The notes under the pieces were generated by a model. The model was not told where the DNA came from. It did not search any database and worked only from the letters and a program-made list of their open reading frames with translations. Shown piece by piece: positions 1 to 6,312 of a stretch of 13,188 nt of DNA. The position numbers and the translations under genes are program-made. Positions within the stretch are counted from its first letter, which is position 1, and the number at the start of each line of letters is the position of its first letter. The stretch comes from Bacteroides sp. Lineage in GTDB: Bacteria > Bacteroidota > Bacteroidia > Bacteroidales > Bacteroidaceae. The stretch covers positions 1 to 13,188 of the forward strand of contig DXOJ01000440.1 in assembly GCA_019412865.1 (NCBI GenBank). The letters are read 5' to 3'.

Positions 1-51
1 ACTGAATATTAACTTTAGTCATTATGCTGCTTAATTTTGATTAGTTACTTA

Positions 52-111
52 TTAAGTATTACCCTGGTGCGAAACCGCATAATAAAGCCTGTCCGTATGG
101 ATAATACTTAA
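52..111. repeat. Inverted repeat downstream of dnaA (10-bp arms)
   Basis: The arms TTAAGTATTA (52-61) and TAATACTTAA (102-111) are exact reverse complements around a 40-nt spacer. The spacer is richer in GC than its surroundings and contains a tiny TGCG/CGCA hairpin (68-79). The element lies just past the dnaA stop codon on the minus strand, so it could fold in the dnaA 3' untranslated RNA. There is no clear U-tract, so it is not a textbook terminator. Its function is unknown. Confidence 0.5.
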
Positions 112-130
112 CACTTTATACTTAATACTT
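103..130. repeat. Four tandem heptamers (AATACTT-like)
   Basis: Four head-to-tail 7-bp units, AATACTT, AACACTT, TATACTT and AATACTT, begin 4 bp beyond the dnaA stop codon. The first and last units are identical and the inner two each differ from them by one base. The first unit also forms part of the right arm of the inverted repeat at 52-111. This could be a simple repeat, part of an intergenic repeat family, or a protein-binding array. Nothing in the sequence decides between these. Confidence 0.6.
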
Positions 131-134
131 GATT

Positions 135-1547
135 TCAGTTTCTCTTTTTCAGTAACGATTCTATTTCCTGTACTTCTGCACTAAAGCTTTTGTCCACCTC
201 CAATTGTCCTTTTACGGTTTTGCAGGCGTGAAGTACCGTTGCATGGTCTTTGTTACCGATAAACTTACCTATCTTAGAAGTTGAAAAGTCTGTGTGGTTT
301 TTAGCTAGATACATGGCGATCTGTCGTGCTTGAACGACTTCCCTTTTTCTGGATTTTGTATGTATGGCAGACGGTTCCAGATCAAAATGTTTGCATACCA
401 CTTTGAGGATATCATCGATGGTAACCGCTTTCGTTTCGTTATGAACCACGCCATGTACAATGTGTTGTGCCAAATCCAAATCTATTTCTTTGTTGAAAAT
501 AGTGGAACGAGCCATGATAGCAATGACGATACCTTCCAGATCGCGTACACTTTCATTCACATTTTCGGCAATATAATCGATCACTTCCGGCGGGAATTGT
601 AATCCGTCGCGGTGTATCTTGTTACGTAGAATGTTTTTGCGAAGTTCTACCGTCGGCTTTTCAAGCTCGGCTACCATACCCCATTTGAAACGGGTCAGGA
701 GGCGTTCTTCAATACCTTGCAACAATACAGGAGCACGGTCTGAAGTTAATATAAGCTGTTTGCCGTTCTGGTGTAAATGATTGAAGATATGGAAGAAGTT
801 GTTCTGCGTCTTGGTGACACCGGCAAACTCCTGAATATCATCAATGATTAATACATCGATCGTCTGGTAAAAGTTAATAAAGTCGTTGGTCGTGTTATTG
901 CGTACAGAATCCGTATATTGTACCTGGAACAAATGTGCCGAAACGTACAATACTCTTTTCTCTGGATAAATTTCTTTGATTTTCGTGCCTATTGCGTTTG
1001 CCAGGTGCGTCTTTCCTACTCCGGATGCCCCATAAAGGAATAACGGATTGAAAGCAGTCCCTCCCGGTTTTTGCGCTACGGCTTCCGCCACACTTCTTGA
1101 AAGTTTATTGCTGTATCCTTCAATGAAGTTCTCAAAATTATAATTGGGATTCAAATGCGGGTCCAAATCCTGAACGGCAGGGGCCTGTAGGAAGCTGGGA
1201 GCTTTGTTTCCTCCGATTATGCTTTTGGGAGTAACAGCCGTAGAACGATTGCTTGCTTCGAGATTCACGGTTTGATTCGGAATCGAAGTCTTGTCCACCA
1301 TGACATTGTACATCAACTTGGTTCCTTCGCCAATGACCTTATATAATGTCTTACGTATAAGATCTACGAATCTCTCTTCCAGTATTTCATAGAAAAACTG
1401 GCTCGGGATCTGTAAGATCAACGTTTTGTCCTCATATTTCAACGGAACAATAGGGGCAAACCAAGTATTATATGTCGTCTCGGGAACATTGTCTTTAATA
1501 ACGTCGAGACAGCGGTTCCAAAGTACAACATGATTTGATTCAATCAT
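135..1547 (-). CDS. dnaA: Chromosomal replication initiator protein DnaA
   Basis: DnaA is the AAA+ ATPase that binds DnaA boxes at oriC, opens the duplex and helps load the replicative helicase. The 470-residue product has the complete four-domain layout. An N-terminal domain covers about 1-85, and a flexible linker about 86-130. The AAA+ core carries Walker A GASGVGKT at 173-180, Walker B VLIIDDIQ at 232-239, sensor I LILTSDR at 265-271, the arginine-finger region [10 protein letters not shown] at 281-290, and sensor II VRDLEGI at 334-340. The C-terminal DNA-binding domain (about 375-470) contains [19 protein letters not shown] at 398-416 and [11 protein letters not shown] at 431-441. This last motif is a slight variant of the usual G-R-D-H-S/T-TVLHA signature. 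The ATG at 1547 gives the normal DnaA N-terminus. No helicase, dnaN or recF gene is adjacent in the window. Identification is secure. Confidence 0.99.
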   Translation of the reverse strand: MIESNHVVLWNRCLDVIKDNVPETTYNTWFAPIVPLKYEDKTLILQIPSQFFYEILEERFVDLIRKTLYKVIGEGTKLMYNVMVDKTSIPNQTVNLEASNRSTAVTPKSIIGGNKAPSFLQAPAVQDLDPHLNPNYNFENFIEGYSNKLSRSVAEAVAQKPGGTAFNPLFLYGASGVGKTHLANAIGTKIKEIYPEKRVLYVSAHLFQVQYTDSVRNNTTNDFINFYQTIDVLIIDDIQEFAGVTKTQNNFFHIFNHLHQNGKQLILTSDRAPVLLQGIEERLLTRFKWGMVAELEKPTVELRKNILRNKIHRDGLQFPPEVIDYIAENVNESVRDLEGIVIAIMARSTIFNKEIDLDLAQHIVHGVVHNETKAVTIDDILKVVCKHFDLEPSAIHTKSRKREVVQARQIAMYLAKNHTDFSTSKIGKFIGNKDHATVLHACKTVKGQLEVDKSFSAEVQEIESLLKKRN

Positions 1548-1593
1548 AGTAACTTTTAATACATTTATTAATTAAGCAAAACTTCTACGTTTG

Positions 1594-1625
1594 CAAAATT
1601 GGGAATCTTATTCGGAAAAAACAAA
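1594..1625 (-). promoter_or_regulatory. Candidate dnaA promoter (Bacteroides type)
   Basis: On the minus strand, TTTG (1625-1622) is followed by a 20-nt spacer and CAATTTTG (1601-1594). This matches the Bacteroides pattern TTTG-N19/20-TAnnTTTG apart from the first -7 base. It would start transcription roughly 40 nt upstream of the dnaA ATG at 1547. There is no obvious Shine-Dalgarno sequence in the AT-rich leader, which is normal for this group. Confidence 0.45.
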
Positions 1626-1863
1626 TCTATTTTTTCTTGTTTTTTTCATGCTAACAATAATGTGTTTACTTTCAATGACTTATGCGTTTGTTGTCGGACA
1701 CACTCTGTTTACCCTCTCTTGCAGTTTTGTAAGTATCTGTATGTTAATGTCTTATATATATAATTTTAGCCTTTTTTCTCACTTTTGTACGTTTGTACGG
1801 GAATATTATTTCGGTTTGTAGATAGACATTTGAAGAGCAATCTACTTTCTTTTGAAAGCCCTT

Positions 1864-1890
1864 CGTTATTTAGATAAAATCTATATAACG
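1864..1890 (-). terminator. Short hairpin just after mlaD, possible terminator
   Basis: Two 12-nt arms (1864-1875 and 1879-1890) pair at 11 of 12 positions around an AAA loop. The hairpin starts 8 nt past the mlaD stop codon. The stem is AT-rich and no U-run follows it on the minus strand, so termination is uncertain. It may instead act as a 3' stabilising structure for the amidase-mlaD message. Confidence 0.35.
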
Positions 1891-1898
1891 ATAATTTG

Positions 1899-2792
1899 CT
1901 ACTTGTCTTTCTTGCCGAATAATGAGAAGTGAACGTACCGTTTCGGATGCTCTTTCAGGTCTTCTAATAAGCTGGCTGCATTTTCAGTTGTTGCATTCAG
2001 ATTATTGTATAAAGTCGGGTCGTTGAAGAGCAGTCCGATAGTGTTATCTTTGCTGTTTAATTTTTCTGTAAGTATTTTTACGTTAGCCAGCGTTTCGTCT
2101 ATTTTTTTGAAAGTGGCTGCATAGTCTACTTCTTTCAAATTTCCGCTGATGACAACGAAGTTGTCTCCGATGGTGTTCAGTTTACTGGTGAGTTGAGGTA
2201 TGTCATTACTCATCAGCCCTTTTACCTGCGAACTGACTACTGCCAGGTTGGCGGTTGTCTTCTCTATCGAGTGCAGGGTGGCAGGGATGCTCTTGTCTCC
2301 TAATATATTGTTCAGAGAGATGAGGATAGAATCCAGTTTCGGAAGCATTTCTTCTACCTTTGGGATCAGTTTCGCCGCGCTTTCCATCATTCCGTTGTTC
2401 AGTGTGCCGGGGATCGTATCTCCTACGGCATATTTTTCGCGCGGGTTGTTTGCCAGAAGAATATTCATGCGTACGCCTCCCATAAGTTCGGATACAAGCT
2501 CGGCACTACTTCCTTTGGGAATCCGCAGTTCCGTGTCCAGTTCCACTTCGACAATTACATTTCCGGGTTTGGCATAATCATAATAGATGTCACGCACGAT
2601 ACCTACACGAACACCGTCGGCAAATACCGGGCTTGATTTGGTGAGTCCGTTTACATTTTCAAATTTGGCATAGAAATAGCTGGAAGGTTGAAACATGTGT
2701 ATACCTTTCAGCCAGTTAATTCCGTATATAAGCACACATAGTGCAACGATACCTGCAATACCTATTCTGACTTCTTTTGTAATGTACTTCAT
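1899..2792 (-). CDS. MlaD-family (MCE domain) lipid-transport substrate-binding protein
   Basis: MCE proteins are the membrane-anchored, periplasmic lipid-binding part of Mla-type ABC systems that move phospholipids between the inner and outer membranes. The 297-residue product has one N-terminal membrane anchor (about 9-28) with no signal-peptidase site. An MCE domain follows at about 35-130, including FENVNGLTKSSPVFADGVRV (44-63) and the IPKGSSAELVSELMGG stretch (91-106). The rest is a long helical tail (about 135-285) of the kind seen in hexameric MCE proteins, ending in a lysine-rich tip. The ATG at 2792 gives the expected N-in anchor. The gene lies 9 bp downstream of the amidase, so the two are almost certainly co-transcribed. 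Its ABC permease (MlaE) and ATPase (MlaF) partners are not in this window. Confidence 0.92.
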   Translation of the reverse strand: MKYITKEVRIGIAGIVALCVLIYGINWLKGIHMFQPSSYFYAKFENVNGLTKSSPVFADGVRVGIVRDIYYDYAKPGNVIVEVELDTELRIPKGSSAELVSELMGGVRMNILLANNPREKYAVGDTIPGTLNNGMMESAAKLIPKVEEMLPKLDSILISLNNILGDKSIPATLHSIEKTTANLAVVSSQVKGLMSNDIPQLTSKLNTIGDNFVVISGNLKEVDYAATFKKIDETLANVKILTEKLNSKDNTIGLLFNDPTLYNNLNATTENAASLLEDLKEHPKRYVHFSLFGKKDK

Positions 2793-2801
2793 TTTATCTT
2801 T

Positions 2802-4061
2802 TTATTTATTTCTTCTTTTCTTGAATTCGGCAATCGCTTCATTGACGTTCATTTTCTCGCCGTTCCGGAAAGCGATGATAAAGGCGTCTTTGAATTGTGC
2901 CGTAATGGTGCGCTTCGTACGCAACACCTTGTTATAATCGGCGGAGGCTCCATACGTATATTTGTATATTCCCCCTTCCTTATAATAGTCTACATCTTTC
3001 AGTCCTTTCAGCCGTTTGTCGTTTTTGGCGAGAGGTTTGGAAGAAGTAAGTATCTGTATCTTAAACGTAATTTCACTGTCATTGGTTGCACTCTCTACTA
3101 CAATTGGGCGTTTCGGTGCTGTTTTTGCTGTCGCGGCAGGTTTTGTTTTTGCTTCGGCCAATAGCTTTTCCTGTTGGGGAGCTGTGTTCACACTTTCGGT
3201 ATCCTTTTGGGCAATTGCCGGGGCATTGTCTTCTTCCTGTTCGGTTGGGACGATCGTTTTGCTGACTCCCGTTAGGCGCAGTTCATGTTCTCTCTTATAA
3301 TTTAAGAAAGCACGGTAGATGCCTTTTGCCATGGTGCCGGCCCCTTCTTCGGTATTCAGATAGCGTTCCTCTTCGGGCGTAGAAATAAATCCTAGTTCTA
3401 TCAGAATGCTCGGCATGGCACTCGCTTTTAAGACAAGGAATCCGGCTTGATGCACTCCACGGTCTGCCCTTCTACAAGTTTGGCGAAATTGTTTCTGCAT
3501 CAGCGAAGCCAGGTGTACACTCTGCTCCATGTATTTATCTTGCATGAATTCAAATATAATATATGACTCGGCAGAGTTCGGGTTGAAACCGGCATATCTT
3601 GTTTTGTAGTCACTTTCGTAGAGGATTACGGAGTTCTCTCGCTTGGCAACTTCCAGATTTGCGTCTGATTTGGCCAAACCCAGTGTCCAGGTTGAAGCAC
3701 CTTTTGCGGTACGATTGTTAGCCAGTGCATTGGTGTGAATGGAAATAAAGAGATCAGCCTTCGCGTTGTTGGCAATTTCTGCGCGTCGGTCTAAAGGGAT
3801 GAATACATCTTTGCTACGGGTGTAAATCACTTTGACGTCGTCGCAATTCCTTTTAATCAGATTTCCCACTTTCAGGGCAACGTTCAGATTGATATTTTTC
3901 TCTTTCGAGATTTTGCCGATGGCGCCCGGATCATGTCCGCCATGTCCTGCGTCAATAACTACTACAAAATCCTTCCCCCATAAGTGGTTAGTACATGAGG
4001 GTAGAAAAAGTAGCCAGAGGCAAATGAATATGTATAATATGTACGGTCTATTCAGTTTCAT
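2802..4061 (-). CDS. N-acetylmuramoyl-L-alanine amidase (Amidase_3) with C-terminal SPOR-like domain
   Basis: This zinc amidase cuts the bond between MurNAc and L-Ala of the stem peptide, a step in septum splitting and wall turnover. The 419-residue product starts with a hydrophobic signal (about 8-20) ending in LPSC (20-23). That looks like a poor lipobox, so the protein is probably an outer-envelope lipoprotein, although ordinary cleavage is possible. The catalytic domain (about 32-258) shows the family zinc ligands in order: H40 in DAGHGG, E54 in SKEKN and H109 in SIHTNA, with the catalytic glutamate at E222 in IELGF. A linker rich in Ala, Glu, Lys and Thr (about 265-325) leads to a C-terminal SPOR-like domain (about 330-400), which could bind denuded septal glycan. 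A TTG codon extends the frame to 4079, but it falls inside the -7 promoter box. The ATG at 4061 is therefore the likely start. It forms an operon with mlaD. Confidence 0.93.
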   Translation of the reverse strand: MKLNRPYILYIFICLWLLFLPSCTNHLWGKDFVVVIDAGHGGHDPGAIGKISKEKNINLNVALKVGNLIKRNCDDVKVIYTRSKDVFIPLDRRAEIANNAKADLFISIHTNALANNRTAKGASTWTLGLAKSDANLEVAKRENSVILYESDYKTRYAGFNPNSAESYIIFEFMQDKYMEQSVHLASLMQKQFRQTCRRADRGVHQAGFLVLKASAMPSILIELGFISTPEEERYLNTEEGAGTMAKGIYRAFLNYKREHELRLTGVSKTIVPTEQEEDNAPAIAQKDTESVNTAPQQEKLLAEAKTKPAATAKTAPKRPIVVESATNDSEITFKIQILTSSKPLAKNDKRLKGLKDVDYYKEGGIYKYTYGASADYNKVLRTKRTITAQFKDAFIIAFRNGEKMNVNEAIAEFKKRRNK

Positions 4062-4076
4062 ATCTATAATACGGTG

Positions 4077-4084
4077 CAAATGTA
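4077..4084 (-). promoter_or_regulatory. -7 box of the amidase-mlaD operon
   Basis: TACATTTG on the minus strand is an exact match to the Bacteroides -7 consensus TAnnTTTG, followed by CACCG. Transcription would start near 4070, only about 10 nt before the ATG at 4061, giving an unusually short leader. I do not see a TTTG at the -33 position. The box overlaps the alternative TTG start at 4079 and so argues against it. Confidence 0.5.
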
Positions 4085-4122
4085 GTAGAAATTTGTAGAA
4101 AACTCATTATTTGCCATTAAGT

Positions 4123-4154
4123 TTTGTGTTTTTTTCGGTTTAATGGTAGCTTTT
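4123..4154 (+). promoter_or_regulatory. Candidate promoter for the transporter-acetyltransferase unit
   Basis: TTTG (4123-4126), a 20-nt spacer and TAGCTTTT (4147-4154) match the Bacteroides promoter apart from the last -7 base. Transcription would begin near 4160, about 40 nt before the ATG at 4203. A competing -7 box TTACTTTG lies at 4170-4177 but has no partner at -33. Either choice supports a start at 4203 rather than the upstream in-frame ATG at 4143. Confidence 0.35.
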
Positions 4155-4202
4155 TTCCTGAAATCTCCGTTACTTTGTGCTTCGAAGTTAAAATGTACGA
4201 CG

Positions 4203-5087
4203 ATGCTTAAGTTTTTGAAGAATTGGACGTTACCTATTGCTATGCTGGTAGGTGCTATAGGTTATCCGCTGTTTATCAGCCTTTCTTTTCTGACTCCCTA
4301 TCTTATTTTTACGATGTTGCTATTGACCTTCTGTAAGGTATCTCCTCGTGATTTGAAGCCTAAACCTCTCCATTTGTGGTTGTTATTGATTCAGATTGGC
4401 GGAGCGTTGGCTGCTTATTTGTTGCTTTATCGCTTTGATAAAATAGTAGCAGAGGGAGTGATGGTTTGTATTATTTGTCCTACGGCTACGGCTGCTGCGG
4501 TGATTACTTCCAAGTTGGGTGGGAGTGCAGCCAGTCTGACCACTTATACATTGATAGCAAATATCGGTGCGGCTATTGCTGTGCCTATTCTTTTTCCTTT
4601 GGTGGAGGTGCATCCTGATGTCACTTTTTGGGAGGCGTTTCTTGTTATTTTAGGTAAGGTATTTCCGTTGTTGATTTGTCCTTTTTTGGCTGCCTGGTTG
4701 TTGAGTAAGTGTTTGCCAAAGGTGCATCAGAAGTTATTGGGCTATCATGAACTTGCTTTTTATTTGTGGGCTGTATCTTTAGCTATCGTAACAGCGCAGA
4801 CGTTGTATTCCTTGCTCAATGACCCAGCGGATGGTTTTACGGAAATCATGATTGCTGTCGGAGCACTGATTGCTTGCTGTTTGCAGTTCTTTTTGGGGAA
4901 GACAATCGGCTCAATTTATAATGACCGTATCAGTGGCGGGCAGGCGTTGGGACAAAAGAATACGATTCTGGCTATTTGGATGGCACATACTTATTTGAAT
5001 CCATTGTCTTCTGTGGCTCCCGGTTCGTATGTGTTGTGGCAGAATATAATCAATTCGTGGCAGTTGTGGAAAAAGAGAAAGAGATAA
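4203..5087 (+). CDS. BASS-family (bile acid:sodium symporter-like) membrane transporter
   Basis: This is a polytopic inner-membrane protein of 294 residues with about nine to ten hydrophobic segments, the usual size for the bile acid:Na+ symporter superfamily. Family-like marks are the cross-over region CPTATAAAVITSKLGG at 92-107, followed by SAASLTTYTLIANIGAAIAVP (108-128). A second signature, QALGQKNTILAIWMA (247-261), resembles the C-terminal half-repeat of BASS folds. Members move bile acids, pantoate, pyruvate or other organic anions with sodium, so the substrate cannot be read from the sequence. The ATG at 4203 is preferred over the ATG at 4143, because the extra 20 residues precede a normal N-terminus and overlap the promoter candidates. 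The acetyltransferase gene follows after 23 bp and is probably co-transcribed. Confidence 0.75.
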   Translation: MLKFLKNWTLPIAMLVGAIGYPLFISLSFLTPYLIFTMLLLTFCKVSPRDLKPKPLHLWLLLIQIGGALAAYLLLYRFDKIVAEGVMVCIICPTATAAAVITSKLGGSAASLTTYTLIANIGAAIAVPILFPLVEVHPDVTFWEAFLVILGKVFPLLICPFLAAWLLSKCLPKVHQKLLGYHELAFYLWAVSLAIVTAQTLYSLLNDPADGFTEIMIAVGALIACCLQFFLGKTIGSIYNDRISGGQALGQKNTILAIWMAHTYLNPLSSVAPGSYVLWQNIINSWQLWKKRKR

Positions 5088-5110
5088 AATAGTGAATAAT
5101 TAGGGATTAT

Positions 5111-5581
5111 ATGATTACTATAAGGATAGCTTTAAATACGGATATAGAGGAAATTCAGTCTCTATATCGAAACACAGTGTTAGTGATAAACAGGCGTGAC
5201 TATTCACAGGCCGAGGTTGAAGATTGGGCATCGTGCGGAGATGATCCTTCTAAAATAGAGGGTATGATAAAAACTCACTATTTTATTGTTGCTGTTAATC
5301 GGCAATCTGAAATCGTCGGTTTTTCATCCATTACACCTCAGGGCTATTTGCATTCAATGTTTATTCATAAGGATTTTCAGGGCAAAGGTGTTGCTACACT
5401 ATTGTTGAATGAGATAGAACGTTATGCCGTCGCAGCCGGGATTACGCGGATTACCTCTGAAGTGAGTATAACAGCCCGTCCATTTTTTGAAAAGCGAGGG
5501 TATATAGTAGAAGTAGAGCAAAAACGCAGGGCTAATCAGCTGTCTCTTACTAACTATTGGATGGCCAAAAGCCTTGTATGA
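5111..5581 (+). CDS. GNAT-family N-acetyltransferase, YafP-like
   Basis: The 156-residue product is a single GNAT domain, an enzyme that passes an acetyl group from acetyl-CoA to an amine. The acetyl-CoA-binding motif A is MFIHKDFQGKGVATLLLNEI (83-102), with the pyrophosphate-binding loop QGKGVA at 90-95. The C-terminal part, SITARPFFEKRGY at 119-131 followed by NYWM at 148-151, closely resembles the ending of Escherichia coli YafP-type acetyltransferases as I recall them. The natural substrate is unknown. The stop codon TGA shares bases with the start of the next small gene (ATGA, 5578-5581), which suggests translational coupling. The GNAT and DUF3795 genes probably belong to the transporter's transcript. 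Confidence 0.88.
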   Translation: MITIRIALNTDIEEIQSLYRNTVLVINRRDYSQAEVEDWASCGDDPSKIEGMIKTHYFIVAVNRQSEIVGFSSITPQGYLHSMFIHKDFQGKGVATLLLNEIERYAVAAGITRITSEVSITARPFFEKRGYIVEVEQKRRANQLSLTNYWMAKSLV

Positions 5582-5736
5582 TGAAAATTTATAATGGTCG
5601 TGTCCCGGCATGTGGCGTGTTTTGTGGTGGGTGTCCTACCTATACACGGCAAAAAAATCCTTGTCTGGGAGCGCAATTGAATAGTGCACGCTGTGAAAAA
5701 TGTAAAACATTCCCCAACACAAGACATCGGAGCTGA
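5578..5736 (+). pseudogene. DUF3795-like cysteine-rich protein, apparently truncated
   Basis: A 52-residue frame begins in the four-base overlap with the GNAT stop; a second ATG at 5581 is in the same frame. It has six cysteines spaced as in DUF3795 proteins: ACGVFCGGCPTY at 11-22, NPCLG at 27-31 and RCEKCKTF at 38-45. As I recall the family, full-length members are clearly longer and carry more cysteines after the CKTF-type motif. Here the frame runs into PNTRHRS and stops. The other two plus frames do not restore recognisable family sequence, so a simple one-base frameshift does not explain the ending. A deletion is more likely. It may still be expressed as a short metal-binding peptide. 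Confidence 0.6.
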
Positions 5737-5803
5737 AAATGAAAACGATGGAAAGAATATTTGAAATAAAAGACCTGAAAGCACTGGAAGACTTTTTGCA
5801 ATC

Positions 5804-6169
5804 TCAAACAGAAACCCGTTCTTTCTTTGTCAGACTTTTGACTACAATATCATAGGATTTGCTTACGAGTTCTTTGATCTTATCATCAGATACGTCTTGA
5901 TTGAAATAAACGCTGATCCAATATTTCCTATTCATGTGCCAGCCTGGTTTTATACCGGCATATTCAGTTTGCAGTTCTCCAGATTCGTCAGGGTTACATT
6001 TGATGCAACAAAAATCGAAAATCTCAATGTTAACGAAACAAAACCATTTGTCCGCAACATAAAAGCATAGAACGTCACGGCTATATTGGTCGGGTACATT
6101 GGGAAAAGGCATCTTCTCGTGAACTCCTTTAAAAGACAGACAATATTCTCTAAATTCTTCTATATTCAT
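5804..6169 (-). CDS. YjbR/MmcQ family (DUF419) protein
   Basis: The 121-residue product has the compact size and key motif of the YjbR/MmcQ family, KPGWHMNRKYWISV (74-87). It also has the family's N-terminal pattern, in which a short helix leads into an aromatic- and Pro-rich strand region (MPFPNVPDQYSRDVLCFYVA, 20-39). The fold (CyaY-like) has been linked to DNA binding, but the cellular role is not established, so none is claimed here. The ATG at 6169 sits about 20 nt downstream of the transcription start predicted from a -7 box at 6198-6205. It is convergent with the DUF3795 relic and stands as a single gene. Confidence 0.9.
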   Translation of the reverse strand: MNIEEFREYCLSFKGVHEKMPFPNVPDQYSRDVLCFYVADKWFCFVNIEIFDFCCIKCNPDESGELQTEYAGIKPGWHMNRKYWISVYFNQDVSDDKIKELVSKSYDIVVKSLTKKERVSV

Positions 6170-6197
6170 TTCACTTTTTTATGTTCGGTTATCTATG

Positions 6198-6205
6198 CAA
6201 AAATA
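6198..6205 (-). promoter_or_regulatory. -7 box upstream of the YjbR/MmcQ gene
   Basis: TATTTTTG on the minus strand is a full match to TAnnTTTG. The -33 position has GGTT rather than TTTG, so the promoter is incomplete. A leader of about 20 nt to the ATG at 6169 is plausible. Confidence 0.4.
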
Positions 6206-6312
6206 GTTAGAATAAGGGAGTGGATAACCATCTTTCTATGAAAATATTCAGGTGAGATGTGTTTTCATGTCCTTTATTTGGTTAGTCGACTTCTTCGGAT
6301 GGATAGTTGATC

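Larger units (their letters stand above)
1548..1898. other. AT-rich intergenic region between mlaD and dnaA
   Basis: This 351-bp gap separates two minus-strand genes. It holds a candidate dnaA promoter near 1594-1625, a hairpin just after mlaD (1864-1890), a small CTTTC-TTTT-GAAAG hairpin (1845-1858), and an exact tandem octamer TTTGTACG at 1784-1799. I found no good match to a DnaA box (TTATCCACA), so it does not look like an origin. A plus-strand open frame (1591-1821) reads as hydrophobic only because the DNA is T-rich. I do not regard it as a gene. Confidence 0.5.

Noticed and set aside
330..602. 90-codon plus-strand frame opposite dnaA
   Set aside because: Lies wholly antisense to the well-conserved DnaA domain III/IV coding region. 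It is a shadow frame.
1591..1821. Plus-strand frame of 76 codons encoding a hydrophobic peptide in the dnaA-mlaD gap
   Set aside because: It starts only with TTG (or an internal ATG at 1648), overlaps the dnaA promoter candidate, and its hydrophobicity follows from T-rich DNA. No recognisable family or ribosome-binding site.
1..1898. oriC beside dnaA
   Set aside because: Apart from one near match (TTATCCATA at 104-96), I found no cluster of DnaA boxes on either side of the gene. The evidence is too weak to annotate an origin.
5739..5855. 38-codon plus-strand frame after the DUF3795 relic as a separate gene
   Set aside because: Although preceded by GGAG, half of it overlaps the end of the opposite YjbR gene and it has no recognised family. 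It is kept only as a possible remnant in the findings.
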